The notes: a model not told the origin generated them from the sequence alone. A stretch of DNA of 64,000 nucleotides from Moraxella canis (GCF_002014965.1 NZ_MUXT01000008.1:148753-212752); one strand, 5' to 3'; shown: positions 20,201 to 29,549, counted from the stretch's first letter. Program-made: numbers and translations.

Positions 20201-20839
20201 AATACTTTGGGCGCAGGATTTATGCTTGCCAGTGAAGATTTGGAGATTCGTGGTGCTGGTGAGATTTTGGGTAAAGAGCAGTCTGGCAATATGCAAACCA
20301 TCGGCTTTGGCTTATATATGGATATGCTTGAGCGTGCCACCAATGCCATCAAACAAGGCAAGACGCCAAGCCTTGCCACGCCACTGGATTTGGTCAGTGA
20401 TATTGATATTCATGCATCCGCGCTGATACCTGATGAGTATTTGGGCGATGTGCATGAGCGTTTGGTATTTTATAAAAGAATCAGTAGCTTAGACGATGTC
20501 AATCAGCTGATAGACATTCGTACCGAGATGATTGATAGATTTGGCACGCTACCCACCCAAACACAAAATTTATTTGCGGTGCATCGCATTCGCATACGCG
20601 CCAAAGCGCTAGGGATCACCAAGATTGACGCCTCCCAAAGCACCATCAGTATCGAGTTTCGTCCTGACACGCCTGTCGATGGGCTGGCGATTATTAAGCT
20701 GATTCAGTCCAATGATGGCTATCGCATGAATGGCGCAACTGCCATTCGCTACACCAGTCAGCAGCCGATGGATGTCCAAGATAGAATTGATAAGGTCAAT
20801 GAACTGTTATTATATTTTGAATCTGCCAAGACCACCTAA
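17288..20839 (+). CDS. mfd: Transcription-repair coupling factor
   Basis: DNA translocase that removes RNA polymerase stalled at lesions and recruits UvrA. The ATG at 17288 (MIETLNKLNLP) gives 1183 residues; upstream in-frame starts lie inside the thiE-like gene and are not needed. Domains in order: UvrB-like N-terminus (FFGVDAHVFPDWEILAYD), RNA-polymerase-interaction domain (LEHGIGRYHGL), then the RecG-like motor: Walker A GDVGFGKTE, DEEH box, TATPIPRTL, ETGIDVPNAN, and QLRGRVGRSHHQAY, followed by the C-terminal regulatory domain (GEILGKEQSGNMQTIGF). Four bases separate it from the preceding gene. Its stop overlaps tail-to-tail with the small minus-strand lipoprotein gene, leaving no room for a terminator. 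Confidence 0.97.
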   Translation: MIETLNKLNLPTKANFKKPLPLLGGADVSFWLALAAKSEERLIVMIANNQNELNQLETELSFFGVDAHVFPDWEILAYDQLSVHQDIISERIALLTRMPTTGILLVSAQTLMQRIAPPSWLIGQHFDLTVGDRLDINEQRLRLTKAGYVQTDNVFEPGEFAVRGSIVDIFAVGQSLPFRIDLFDEDIETIKFFDPDSQRTLSDDDLFQLKKDAQAGLNTHHAQKLPSYAKLTEFRLLPAKEFPLEEGRENFRQNFASLFPDASARKIEFYNDVMAAIAPQGIEFYSPLFFDLEDWMKTGSLFSYLPDDALMVSHDDLATRHDEYYQQIQARHHSRAHDKSLPVMPPDYLFLANNEFHQALKAYPRVIVSTNSADAKIGAMQSLDPPTLAINHQAAEPLSELLSFIKSEQVPILLVAESAGRREIILELLKGKIAVQIVKDYQEFIDNLDQFHADRIALSVAPIERGLWLRYEAGGLCIISETQIFGRQVLQTRRRRQSSISQAFLVKSVTELTEGALVVHLEHGIGRYHGLVVLDVGEGEQEFIHLKYADDASIYVPITNLALIGRYSGTDSEAVSLSKIGSGKWEKAKLKALEQIHDVAAELLNVQARRNAKSGISFDIDMAQYELFASQFAFEETLDQAEAIHAVMHDMKQNKPMDRLICGDVGFGKTEVAMRAAFIAVQAGYQVAVLVPTTLLAGQHEDSFLNRFADWPIKIESLSRFGNKKHQDNILAGLADGTVDIVIGTHKLIQDDVKFKRLGLMIIDEEHRFGVRHKERIKALQTDIDSLSMTATPIPRTLNMALSGMQDISIIATPPARRLAIKTFLLPKSDETIKEAILREILRGGQVYYLHNDVASIETAAESLRELVGEARVAVAHGQMNERELSAVMNDFYHKKFNVLVASTIIETGIDVPNANTIIIHRADKFGIAQLHQLRGRVGRSHHQAYCYLMVPSLKGLSSDAKKRLNAITRANTLGAGFMLASEDLEIRGAGEILGKEQSGNMQTIGFGLYMDMLERATNAIKQGKTPSLATPLDLVSDIDIHASALIPDEYLGDVHERLVFYKRISSLDDVNQLIDIRTEMIDRFGTLPTQTQNLFAVHRIRIRAKALGITKIDASQSTISIEFRPDTPVDGLAIIKLIQSNDGYRMNGATAIRYTSQQPMDVQDRIDKVNELLLYFESAKTT

Positions 20840-21105
20840 AACCAATCTTCCAAAATAAATATCGTACTAGGCTGTTGTATGGTTGTAGGGGTTGGGCGGT
20901 ATTTGGTGGGTAGAGCGTCAGCTGATGCAGCCTCAGGTTTGGGCGGCAATTTTTCGCGCGTATGGACGACGACAGGCATTGGGCTTTTTGTCACTTGAAT
21001 GTGCTGACAGCCGCTCAAGCTGATCAAGCCTGCCGTCACGCCCACCACGAAAAATCTTGCTCGAGCGCGGTATTTCGGCATTTTGGTTGGCACACCCATT
21101 GGCAT
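20836..21105 (-). CDS. Small lipoprotein encoded after tolB
   Basis: Predicted 89-residue lipoprotein of unknown function. The start is placed at 21105 because TAATG joins the tolB stop to this ATG, the usual sign of termination-reinitiation coupling; a longer reading would begin at 21117. The N-terminus has basic residues (KYRARAR), a hydrophobic stretch (FFVVGVTAGLI) and lipobox LSGC, so the mature protein starts at that cysteine. The mature part is Pro/Thr/Lys-rich and lacks the OmpA-like peptidoglycan-binding domain, so it is not Pal. Its position suggests a role with the Tol system in the envelope, by context only. The 3' end overlaps the mfd stop. Confidence 0.7.
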   Translation of the reverse strand: MPMGVPTKMPKYRARARFFVVGVTAGLISLSGCQHIQVTKSPMPVVVHTREKLPPKPEAASADALPTKYRPTPTTIQQPSTIFILEDWF

Positions 21106-22361
21106 TATTTTGACCAAATTGGATCACGCGCCGCGCCCGAGGTTGGAATGGCGCGTGTGGCATTACTTGATAGCGAGCGGATCATGAGCTGGTTTTTGCT
21201 GCCTTGATTGGATGTGTAGATGATCCGTGTGCCTGAGGGCGAAAAACTGGCAGACACATCGGTGCCTAAGACACCAAAACTTTGCTGAGCGCGGCCTTGA
21301 GCATTGGCGATGATGATCCGCCCCCCTGATACATACACAAGCTTTGAGGTATCCAAGCTTAAGCGTGGGTTGGTGGCGTGAGAGGCGATTTGGGTGCTGC
21401 GCGCGTTACCAAACTCATAGCGATACAAGCTTTGGCGACGCGTGCCTTTATCGGCGGTATAAATAAAGCCTGACCCATCTGCCAAATAATTTGGCGAATT
21501 CTCAGCGCCAGCTAATGTGGTGAGGGTGTCTAAGTGATTGGCGTGCAAATTGAGCCGATAAATGTTCGGATTATTATTCTCATGGCTACCTGAAAATAAG
21601 ATACTACCACCGTCTGGCGAAAAACTTGGCGCCAAATTATGACCCCAAAATGGCGTAACAAGCTTTGGCGTGCCGCCTGAGACAGGGACGATATAAATCA
21701 CGGGCAGGCTATTTTTTGTTTGTACACTATAAGCAATGCTTAAGCCATCGGGAGAAAACGCAGGCGTCATGATCGATCCATTGACCGTATCTAGCGTGCG
21801 GATGAGTTGACCGCTTGGATCAATCAATTTAAGAGTTGAGACTTTATTGTGCGGTGACCCACTTTCTTCCACATAAGCGATTTTACCCATCAAATCCGAT
21901 GGCTGTCCTGTGATGGCTTGATAGATTTTATCGCTGATTTGGCGATAGGCAGCTTGTACAGCGGCAGGATGATTATCGCTGATTTGGGTGTGCTTGACGC
22001 TCACCGAACCAGTCTTAGTATCGACGATTTCGTAGCTGATTGCAAGCTTATTCCCTGGAATGCTATGTGACTGTGCCAAAATGACATATTCAAAGCCTTG
22101 GTTGCGCCATGTTGTCAGATTGCGCAGAATCTCGCTACTGGCTTGGGTATGCTGCGGTAAGTTTTGGTGGGTGGCGCCAAGACCTGCCAAACTTAGATGA
22201 TGACTGACTTGATGAGCGTCTGAAAAAGGCATGACTGCCACAGGGTATCGGCTTTGGGCGACTTGCTCGGTAATGACAATCAGCTCATCATCAGCGTGCG
22301 CATCAGCGGCAGCAAGGCTAATTGTCAGAGCAAGGCAGGCTTTGGTAATAGGTGATTTCAT
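21105..22361 (-). CDS. tolB: Tol-Pal system periplasmic protein TolB
   Basis: Periplasmic beta-propeller protein of the Tol-Pal envelope complex, linking Pal and TolA during cell constriction. 418 residues, the usual size. Signal peptide with an Ala-rich region ending near AHADDE. An N-terminal alpha/beta domain (YPVAVMPFSD, then FEYVILAQ, and VQAAYRQISDKIYQAITG) is followed by repeated WD-like propeller blades with SPDG motifs (PAFSPDGLSIAYS, PSFSPDGGSILFS, LADGSGFIYT, SFSPSGTRIIYTS). ATG at 22361 follows GGAATTTT. It is 26 bases after tolA in the same operon. The expected pal gene does not follow. Confidence 0.95.
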   Translation of the reverse strand: MKSPITKACLALTISLAAADAHADDELIVITEQVAQSRYPVAVMPFSDAHQVSHHLSLAGLGATHQNLPQHTQASSEILRNLTTWRNQGFEYVILAQSHSIPGNKLAISYEIVDTKTGSVSVKHTQISDNHPAAVQAAYRQISDKIYQAITGQPSDLMGKIAYVEESGSPHNKVSTLKLIDPSGQLIRTLDTVNGSIMTPAFSPDGLSIAYSVQTKNSLPVIYIVPVSGGTPKLVTPFWGHNLAPSFSPDGGSILFSGSHENNNPNIYRLNLHANHLDTLTTLAGAENSPNYLADGSGFIYTADKGTRRQSLYRYEFGNARSTQIASHATNPRLSLDTSKLVYVSGGRIIIANAQGRAQQSFGVLGTDVSASFSPSGTRIIYTSNQGSKNQLMIRSLSSNATRAIPTSGAARDPIWSK

Positions 22362-22387
22362 AAAAATTCCATGATGATTATCGATGA

Positions 22388-23197
22388 TTAAGGCTCATTG
22401 GGTGTTTGGCTATGATCCATAATAAGCTGCTCTGTGGTGAACTGCAAGCGAATACTATCACGAATACCACCAAGCTCATAAAATGGCGCAGCAGCATACA
22501 CTGCCGCTTCCACGGATTCACGCAAATCAGGATGACCGCCGCCGAATTGTATCGAGGTGACATTACCTTGTTGATCGATATTCACCTGAAAGGTGATGGT
22601 TTGATTAGGCTGCTTGGGATAGCGTTTCCAAATGGACTCAATGCGCTGCTTGACCGAGCTGATGGCAGCATTGATTTGTGCTCGGCTTGGTGCAGGATCG
22701 CCACCAGTCGCCTGCTCAGAGCTTGATGCATTATGAGAATATTCTGCCTGTCCAGCGGGTTGGGGGCTTGCCTGCTGAACTTGTGCGCTTTGTCGAATTG
22801 ATTCAGGCGGTGCTGCTTCAGGCAGCGGGTGATAAGCTTGGACGGTGGAGGCTGAAGTTGAGACCTGAGGCTGATAGCGGCGCTGAGTTTGGGCTTGCAT
22901 GAGCGCTTTGTCGCCAGGTGTGATGGCGCTTGAAGCGTTGGCAGTCTTGGTATTTTGATTGGCGTGATGAGTCATCAAGGCTGTCTTAGCGCTATTAAAC
23001 GCCTCTTGATTGACCAAAGCGGTCTGGATGGCGGTATCAGACTTAGGCGGCGTGATCAGTGGCGCCGCTACCGCGATGATGATCACGGCGTGCACTAAGA
23101 TACTGGCTAAAATCGGTAAAGTTAGCGCAGATTTATCAAAATTTGCTGTTTGATTGTGATCAGAGTGCATTGATTGGTTTGCCTTATTCATTGTCAT
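22388..23197 (-). CDS. tolA: Cell envelope integrity protein TolA
   Basis: Inner-membrane-anchored protein that spans the periplasm and is energised by TolQR. 269 residues, short for TolA. A cytoplasmic N-terminus and one membrane helix near residues 25-48 (LPILASILVHAVIIIAVAA) are followed by an Ala/Gln/Ser/Thr-rich linker without the long Lys/Ala helix of E. coli. The C-terminal TonB-like domain is clear: ISSVKQRIESIWKRYP, then TITFQVNIDQQGNVTSIQF and a late FTTEQLI. Three bases after tolR. Two start codons (23197 and 23191) are possible. The identity rests on the C-terminal domain and operon position. Confidence 0.88.
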   Translation of the reverse strand: MTMNKANQSMHSDHNQTANFDKSALTLPILASILVHAVIIIAVAAPLITPPKSDTAIQTALVNQEAFNSAKTALMTHHANQNTKTANASSAITPGDKALMQAQTQRRYQPQVSTSASTVQAYHPLPEAAPPESIRQSAQVQQASPQPAGQAEYSHNASSSEQATGGDPAPSRAQINAAISSVKQRIESIWKRYPKQPNQTITFQVNIDQQGNVTSIQFGGGHPDLRESVEAAVYAAAPFYELGGIRDSIRLQFTTEQLIMDHSQTPNEP

Positions 23198-23200
23198 GCA

Positions 23201-23635
23201 TCACTGAGCGGATTCACTGAGCAAGCTGACTTGGGTGACGCCAGCATTTTGAATCAATGCCATAATACGCATGATTTGGCTGTAAGGATTATCTGCATCG
23301 GCATTGACCATCACTTGAAGATTGGCATTTTCTTGATGCATCTGGCGTAGCAGCGCATCTAGCCTGTCGGATGTGATCGGCTCATCAATGGCATTTTTAT
23401 GGCTGACATATAAGCTGCCATCTGACTGAAGGCTGACAATGACGGGCAGATCATCAGCTTGTGTGATGGGCTTGGTGTCTTCTTTTGGCAGTGATACCTC
23501 AACGCCTGTGGCAAGCATCGGCGCAGTTACCATAAATATCACCAAGAGCACCAACATCACATCAATGTAAGGAACAACATTCATTTCGCTGTTCAGCGGT
23601 CTTTGACGGCGGGCGAATCGATTGGAAGTTGCCAT
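23201..23635 (-). CDS. tolR: Tol-Pal system protein TolR
   Basis: ExbD/TolR family inner-membrane protein, 144 residues, part of the proton channel with TolQ. Residues 1-20 are cytoplasmic and basic (RFARRQRPLNSEMN). The single membrane helix begins VVPYIDVMLVLLVIFMVTAP and includes the conserved Asp that carries protons. The periplasmic domain has the usual end pattern (VMVNADADNPYSQIMRIMALIQNAG). Eight bases after tolQ and three before tolA. Confidence 0.95.
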   Translation of the reverse strand: MATSNRFARRQRPLNSEMNVVPYIDVMLVLLVIFMVTAPMLATGVEVSLPKEDTKPITQADDLPVIVSLQSDGSLYVSHKNAIDEPITSDRLDALLRQMHQENANLQVMVNADADNPYSQIMRIMALIQNAGVTQVSLLSESAQ

Positions 23636-23643
23636 AATACGCT

Positions 23644-24327
23644 CTATGGGGTTAATGTGGTGTTCTTTTTTGCCAAATTAAAAACCAATGCACTCATTAA
23701 GCCTTCACAAAACAAGCTACGATTTTCATAAAGTACATTCGATTTGGCGGTAAAATGGTTGTATGCCATCGTCGCAGGAATGGCGGCAAATAGACCAAGC
23801 GCTGTTGCAATTAATGCTTCAGCAATACTCGGCGCAACAGTCGCAAGGCTAACCGATTCAGCTTGACCCAGACCGATAAACGCATTCATAATCCCCCATA
23901 CCGTGCCAAACAGTCCGATATAAGGCGATACAGAACCTATCGTTGCAAGCGTTGATAATCCTTTTTCAAGACGGACTTGCTCACCACCTAATGCCATGCG
24001 TAAGCGGCGCTCAACGAGTTGTACTTTTTTATCATCGCTAAGCTGGGCATCTTGATGATTTGGGTCATGAAAACCTGTATAAAAAATCGCCTCAAGCCCT
24101 GTGCGCTTAGATTCTGATTGCACAACAGACAGCTGACGGTCGATGTCGTCAGTCCAAAACCACCGCTCAAATCGCTCATCAAACCTAGCAGCGCCACCAA
24201 TTTTAGCGCTCAAGTGGAAAATCAGCACCCAACTGATCATAGACAGTAAAAGTAGCAGTGCCATGACCAATTTAACAACAACACTTGCTTCAATGATCAG
24301 TGAAATCAGGCTAATGGATTCGTTCAT
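23644..24327 (-). CDS. tolQ: Tol-Pal system protein TolQ
   Basis: MotA/TolQ/ExbB family proton channel protein, 227 residues, first gene of the tol operon. Three membrane helices: near the N-terminus (VVKLVMALLLLLSMISWVLI), near 135-160 (LSTLATIGSVSPYIGLFGTVWG) and near 170-195 (APSIAEALIATALGLFAAIPA). The GLFGTVWGIMNAF and EALIATALGLFAAIPA blocks are diagnostic for TolQ. The ybgC gene that often precedes tolQ is missing; hrpA is divergent upstream. Confidence 0.95.
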   Translation of the reverse strand: MNESISLISLIIEASVVVKLVMALLLLLSMISWVLIFHLSAKIGGAARFDERFERWFWTDDIDRQLSVVQSESKRTGLEAIFYTGFHDPNHQDAQLSDDKKVQLVERRLRMALGGEQVRLEKGLSTLATIGSVSPYIGLFGTVWGIMNAFIGLGQAESVSLATVAPSIAEALIATALGLFAAIPATMAYNHFTAKSNVLYENRSLFCEGLMSALVFNLAKKNTTLTP

Positions 24328-24362
24328 AATTGATAATCAACTGGGCAAAAAAGATACTTAGC

Positions 24363-24391
24363 ATTATAGCATAAGTTAATGGATTTACTAA
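24363..24391 (-). promoter_or_regulatory. Extended -10 promoter for the tol operon
   Basis: On the minus strand, TGCTATAAT (extended -10) with TTAGTA 17 bases upstream as a weak -35, ending about 35 bases before the tolQ start. Confidence 0.6.
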
Positions 24392-24598
24392 AGATACGAG
24401 TACGAGCCGCCGCCAGTATAGCGCCATAAAGTCGCCGCCCAAACAGAAAATTGCAGGTTTTGATGATTTTATTTACAATACACGGTTTATTAATACATTC
24501 AAGCCCTCATATAGACCCATGAATGAACCAAAAGCCCATGCATCAAAGCACAACTAATTCTTTTAATGCCTTTAATAAGACAAAAATAACTTAAAAAT

Positions 24599-27500
24599 AT
24601 GTATTCTACCGATCATTTACCCGTTCTTGCCAAAGACAGACATTATTTATATAAACTAAAACAAAAAGTGGATTCTACCACAGGCGATCTGAAAGCCAAG
24701 TGTAAAATACGCTATGACGCCGTCTATGAGCGCTCCGCTGAACAGGTCGCTAAGCGCATGGAGAGCATCCCAAAAAATCTGTCAGAAAAACTTAATCATG
24801 ATTTGCCTGTCACTGCTGAAGCTGAGACGCTCATCCAAGCGATCCGTGAGCATCAAGTGGTCATCATCGCAGGCGAGACAGGCTCTGGCAAAACCACGCA
24901 GCTCCCCAAGCTTGCCATGATGGCAGGTCGCGGTGCCACTGGTCAAATCGGTCACACGCAGCCGCGCCGCTTGGCTGCACGCTCAGTAGCGACGCGTATC
25001 GCCGAAGAGCTTGGCGAAGAGCTTGGTCAGACGGTGAGCTTTAAGATCCGCTTCACCGAAGAAGGCGGCAAGAACGCGATCGTCAAGCTGATGACAGACG
25101 GCATTTTACTGGCTGAGTTAGGCTCTGATAAATTTTTAGCAAATTATGACACCATCATCATTGATGAAGCGCACGAGCGCAGCCTAAATATTGATTTTAT
25201 CATGGGATATCTAAAGCGTCTCCTGCCCAAGCGCCCTGATCTGAAAGTCATCATCACTTCCGCCACTTTAGATACTCAAAGGTTTTCTGAATATTTTGCG
25301 GTGCGTGGCAAGCCTGCACCTGTGTATGTCGTTGAGGGTCGTAGCTATCCTGTTGAGGTGCGCTATCGCCCCTTGACTGATACCATCGTATCGAGCCAAG
25401 ATGATGATGCGTTTGATGACATTGAGGATAATTTGCCGCGTGCTTTGACAGCGGCGGTCAATGAATGCTTTGAAGATGCGCGCGCCAAAGGGCATCCAGA
25501 TCAGGCAGATATTCTCATTTTTGCGGCAACAGAAGCTGAAATCCGTGAGCTGCAAGAAGTTCTGACGTTATACGCACCTGCCCATACTGAGATTTTGCCG
25601 TTATTTGCGCGCCAAAGCTATGGCGAGCAGCAAAGGATATTTGCGCCTTCAGGCAAAGGGCGGCGTATCGTTATCGCGACAAACGTCGCAGAAACTGCGC
25701 TGACGGTGCCGAATATTCGCTATGTGATTGACTTAGGTTTTGCCAGAGTGTCTCGCTATAACTACCGCTCGCGCATCCAAAGACTGCCCATCGAAGCGAT
25801 CAGTCAAGCCGCCGCCAATCAAAGAAAAGGGCGATGCGGCAGGGTGGCGCCTGGGGTGTGCATCCGATTGTATTCTGAAGAAGATTTTAACAGTCGTCCG
25901 GAGTTTACCGAACCTGAAATCCTGCGCACCAACTTAGCGTCGGTCATCTTGCAGATGGAGCGGCTTCAGCTTGGTGATGTCAGCTCGTTTGACTTCATCA
26001 CGCCGCCTGACTTGCGATTGGTGAATGATGGTCGCAAGCTTTTGATAGAATTAGGGGCGCTCGATGATAAAAGCTTTACCAAAACGCGTGCCAAAAAAGG
26101 TCGCGCGCAGCTTGGCAGTCTGACCAAAATCGGACAACAAATGGCAAAAATGCCCATCGATCCGCGATTGGCTCGAATGCTTGTGGCGGGCGATACATTT
26201 GATTGTTTGGCAGACATTTTGATCATCGTATCGGCGTTGGCAGTTCAAGATGTGCGTGAACGCCCAATCAATAAACAAGCCCAAGCTGATCAAAAGCACG
26301 CATTATTTCGAAAAGATGATTCAGATTTTTTATTTTATTTAGAATTGTTTGCAGCGCTGTTTGATAAGCATGCAGCCAATGACAATCAAGTGCTTGGCAG
26401 TAATGCTCGCCGCAATTTTGCCAAAAAACATTATCTTAGCTATGCACGCATCCGCGAATGGCAAAAAACCCACAGGCAGCTCAGCGAGATGATGGCGGAG
26501 ATGGGTTTTGAGATCAATAAACGAAAAAATATCCAAAATGGTGCGCAAGTCGATACCAAAAAGGGCGTTCGATTATCGCTTAAGTCTGGCACTTCTCGTC
26601 AAAAATCCATCAAGCAAGCGCTCGTGGGCGCCAAAGCCTTAAAACATGACATTGATGATAAGACAAGCATTCATTATGCCAATATTCATCGTGCGCTTTT
26701 GAGTGCGCTTTTGTCATTTGTGGCACACAAAACCGATACGGTGGGCGAATATTTGATGGCACGCAGCCAAAAAGCCCGCATTTTTCCTGCCAGCACGCTT
26801 CACAAAAAGGGTGCCGAGTGGGTGATGGCGTTTGAAGTGGTGGAAACTTCTCAAGTTTATATGCGCACACTGGCTAAGATTGAACCTGAATGGATCATCA
26901 AAGCTGCTCCTAATTTATTAAAATATCATTATTTTGAGCCGCATTGGTCAAAAAAAGCGGGGCGTGTGCGTGCTTATGCTCAGATCAGCTTGTTTGGACT
27001 GATCGTCATCGCCAAAGAGCTTGTGAATTTTGAACAAATTGATTTGGTGCAAGCCAGAGAGATCTTTATTCGTGATGCTTTGGTTGCCAATCAATATGGG
27101 ACGCATATGAAATTTTTGGCAGATAATGCCAATAAAATCAAAGATATTGAGCGTATTGAAGACAAGCTTAGACGCCGAGATTTATTGGTCGATGAAGAAC
27201 GCTTATATCAATTTTATGACGCCAAAATCCCTGATCATGTCGCCAGTCGCAAAAGTTTTGAAGAATTTTATCATGACGCTGAAAACAAAACGCCCAACTT
27301 CTTGCACTTTAGCGATGAAGATGTGCTTAATGAATCTGTCGATGATGATCGAGAATTTCCTGAAAGCTGGCATTTGGGCGGCGTGCGCCTGCCGCTGTCG
27401 TATGTGTTTGATCCAGCTGCTGATGACGATGGCGTGACTGTGCGAGTGCCCATCAAAGCATTGGCGCAGCTTGATCCTGTGGCGCTGCTTTGGGGCATCT

Positions 27501-28771
27501 CAGGATGGCGCTATGAATTGGTATTGCAATTATTAAAAACACTGCCTAAAGAAATTCGCCGACAAATTGTGCCCATTCCTGATACATGCCAAAAGATTTT
27601 TCACCAATTAGATGCAAGCTCAAAGATGGGCTTATTAGATCAGCTTGTGGCGGCACTAAAGACGCTCGGTGTGCACACACAAGTTCAAGATTTTGCGCCT
27701 GATAAGGTTGAAGATTACCTGCGCCCATTGATTTGTGTGGTGGATGATAAAAACCGTGTGATTGAAAAAAGCCGCGACCTGGTTAGATTACAGGCGCGCC
27801 ACCGCAAAACCAGTGTTCAAAGCATCGCTGTTGAGCAGGGGCTGCACCATCATTTCCCCGAACATTTTAATTTTGTCAAAAATAAGCACACATCAGGCAT
27901 TGTCATGCAAGAGTTTTCCGCGCTCAAAGCAGACGCTACCCAAAGTGCGGTTTTTATTGCGACATTCACAGAGATTAATGCTGCTTTGGCTGAGCATAAA
28001 AAGGGCATTCTAGCGCTCATTCAGGGTCGTTTGGGTGCCAAACAAAAGCAGCTGACAAGCCAAATTGATAAAGCGTTTAAACTGGCTTTTGCGCCGCTTG
28101 GTGATTTAGAAAAACTAAAAAATATTGTCATACATGCGACTTTGGAGGCTTGCCTGTATGAACATGGTCAAGATTTTGATCGTCAGCCTGTCAGCAAACA
28201 TGGCGACCATGCCAGAGCAGCAATTGCAGGTCTAATAACGGCGCATAATCAATGGCTCATCGCGCATTTGCCACTTGATGAGCGTGAGTTTGAATATTGT
28301 CAGGATTTAATTTTAAAGAATTTTTTATTGGTCGGTCAAGAAATCTTAAGAAATTTAAAAGAGATTTATACCGCATGGCAAACAGCCCGCGGCAAGCTTT
28401 TGATGCTAGATCAAGAAATCTTCGGTGAGAATATTGAAGACATTGAAGATCAGCTTGACGACTTGCAGTTGGCTAATTTTGTGTATCAGACCGATTATCA
28501 GCATTGGCGTCAGTATCCGCGTTATCTACAGGCGCTAAATATTCGTCTGGATAGGCTGCAGCATAATTTGGAGGCGGATTTGGATGCTGTTTATCTATTA
28601 GATGCGCACATGGAGCGGTTGGCGACGTGTGTCAAAAATCCTAAGTTTGCAGAATATCGTTGGCTTGTTGAAGAGTATCGCATTAATTTATTTGCACAGC
28701 CGATGAAAACGGCACAGCCAGTGTCTGCTAAGCGCCTTGAAAAGCTCTGGGCAAACCTGACCACTCAATGA
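24599..28771 (+). CDS. hrpA: ATP-dependent RNA helicase HrpA
   Basis: DEAH-box helicase, 1390 residues (E. coli HrpA about 1300). E. coli HrpA resolves stalled or colliding ribosomes and processes some mRNAs. Motifs in order: Walker A GETGSGKTTQLPK, motif Ia TQPRRLAARSVA, DEAH box IIDEAHERSLNIDF, motif III SATLD, motif IV-V region (ATNVAETALTVPNIRYVID) and motif VI QRKGRCGRVAPG. The ratchet and OB-type regions follow, and then the long HrpA-specific C-terminal part (FPESWHLGGVRLPLSYVFDP). The ATG at 24599 has no strong ribosome-binding site. Divergent from tolQ; a strong hairpin closes the gene. Confidence 0.95.
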   Translation: MYSTDHLPVLAKDRHYLYKLKQKVDSTTGDLKAKCKIRYDAVYERSAEQVAKRMESIPKNLSEKLNHDLPVTAEAETLIQAIREHQVVIIAGETGSGKTTQLPKLAMMAGRGATGQIGHTQPRRLAARSVATRIAEELGEELGQTVSFKIRFTEEGGKNAIVKLMTDGILLAELGSDKFLANYDTIIIDEAHERSLNIDFIMGYLKRLLPKRPDLKVIITSATLDTQRFSEYFAVRGKPAPVYVVEGRSYPVEVRYRPLTDTIVSSQDDDAFDDIEDNLPRALTAAVNECFEDARAKGHPDQADILIFAATEAEIRELQEVLTLYAPAHTEILPLFARQSYGEQQRIFAPSGKGRRIVIATNVAETALTVPNIRYVIDLGFARVSRYNYRSRIQRLPIEAISQAAANQRKGRCGRVAPGVCIRLYSEEDFNSRPEFTEPEILRTNLASVILQMERLQLGDVSSFDFITPPDLRLVNDGRKLLIELGALDDKSFTKTRAKKGRAQLGSLTKIGQQMAKMPIDPRLARMLVAGDTFDCLADILIIVSALAVQDVRERPINKQAQADQKHALFRKDDSDFLFYLELFAALFDKHAANDNQVLGSNARRNFAKKHYLSYARIREWQKTHRQLSEMMAEMGFEINKRKNIQNGAQVDTKKGVRLSLKSGTSRQKSIKQALVGAKALKHDIDDKTSIHYANIHRALLSALLSFVAHKTDTVGEYLMARSQKARIFPASTLHKKGAEWVMAFEVVETSQVYMRTLAKIEPEWIIKAAPNLLKYHYFEPHWSKKAGRVRAYAQISLFGLIVIAKELVNFEQIDLVQAREIFIRDALVANQYGTHMKFLADNANKIKDIERIEDKLRRRDLLVDEERLYQFYDAKIPDHVASRKSFEEFYHDAENKTPNFLHFSDEDVLNESVDDDREFPESWHLGGVRLPLSYVFDPAADDDGVTVRVPIKALAQLDPVALLWGISGWRYELVLQLLKTLPKEIRRQIVPIPDTCQKIFHQLDASSKMGLLDQLVAALKTLGVHTQVQDFAPDKVEDYLRPLICVVDDKNRVIEKSRDLVRLQARHRKTSVQSIAVEQGLHHHFPEHFNFVKNKHTSGIVMQEFSALKADATQSAVFIATFTEINAALAEHKKGILALIQGRLGAKQKQLTSQIDKAFKLAFAPLGDLEKLKNIVIHATLEACLYEHGQDFDRQPVSKHGDHARAAIAGLITAHNQWLIAHLPLDEREFEYCQDLILKNFLLVGQEILRNLKEIYTAWQTARGKLLMLDQEIFGENIEDIEDQLDDLQLANFVYQTDYQHWRQYPRYLQALNIRLDRLQHNLEADLDAVYLLDAHMERLATCVKNPKFAEYRWLVEEYRINLFAQPMKTAQPVSAKRLEKLWANLTTQ

Positions 28772-28787
28772 GCCGCTAATAATCCCA

Positions 28788-28830
28788 CAATCAATCCAAG
28801 AAAGCAAATTACGCTTTCTTGGATTGATTG
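28788..28830 (+). terminator. Long perfect hairpin after hrpA
   Basis: 18-bp perfect stem (left arm 28788-28805, right arm 28813-28830) with a 7-base loop, 17 bases after hrpA. The T content after the stem is modest. It also marks the boundary between housekeeping DNA and the decayed region to the right. Confidence 0.75.
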
Positions 28831-29549
28831 CTTATACTTCGTATAATATATATTATGTTAAATAATATTTGGTGTAAATTTGACTTCACAGATTTAATCC
28901 AACCTATTGATTTAATTGATACAATAAAAAACATTTGGTTTTTAAAAAATTGTGTAGGAATTTTTATTGTAGTTTGGTTTACAAATACCTTTCTTTTTAT
29001 GTTTAACTTAATAACTTTAAGTTAAAGAAACTGATCGGCTTGCTATTCTAACCGATGAGAAAAAACTTACCCCTCATTTATCCGATGGCATATTGCTCAA
29101 ACAGAATGCATAAAAGAAGTATTTCAACACAATAAAGCAATTTACGCTCTATTAATCTATTTTATTAATTTTGGCTTGCAAAATATGGCACTACTTTTTG
29201 TTACAGTAGACATAATAACGATGGTACCTTTGTATGGTAGTTATGTCTTCTATGATTATTTGCTTGGCAATAGTACTAAGCGAGATGCTTTAGGAAGCAC
29301 CCTGGCGCACCACTTTGTGCATGTGTGTAAGTTTTTTGAATATTTAGCGGTTGCGCATTTTGCTAAAAATAAAGTTTTTTAATTGAGCAAATTAAAGAAA
29401 TAAAGTCTGAATTTGTTTGCATATCCAATTCGCGTGAATCAAGTACTAGTGTTTGAATGGTGATAGTTAACTAATGATTGAAAGTATTATTCGACTGGCG
29501 GTAATGATAAGCCTAACCGGACAATCCATTTGGTAAACAGTCACTGCAA
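28831..29549. other. Decayed AT-rich DNA, no intact gene
   Basis: Several short protein-like frames that do not join. One stretch near 29030-29117 reads as a plausible soluble segment (ETDRLAILTDEKK...). In another frame, 29120-29382 gives a hydrophobic, membrane-like segment ending AHFAKNKVF with an internal ATG at 29185. They look like pieces of frameshifted genes. I do not recognise the parents and see no ribosome-binding sites, promoters or repeats that would support an active gene. Confidence 0.4.
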
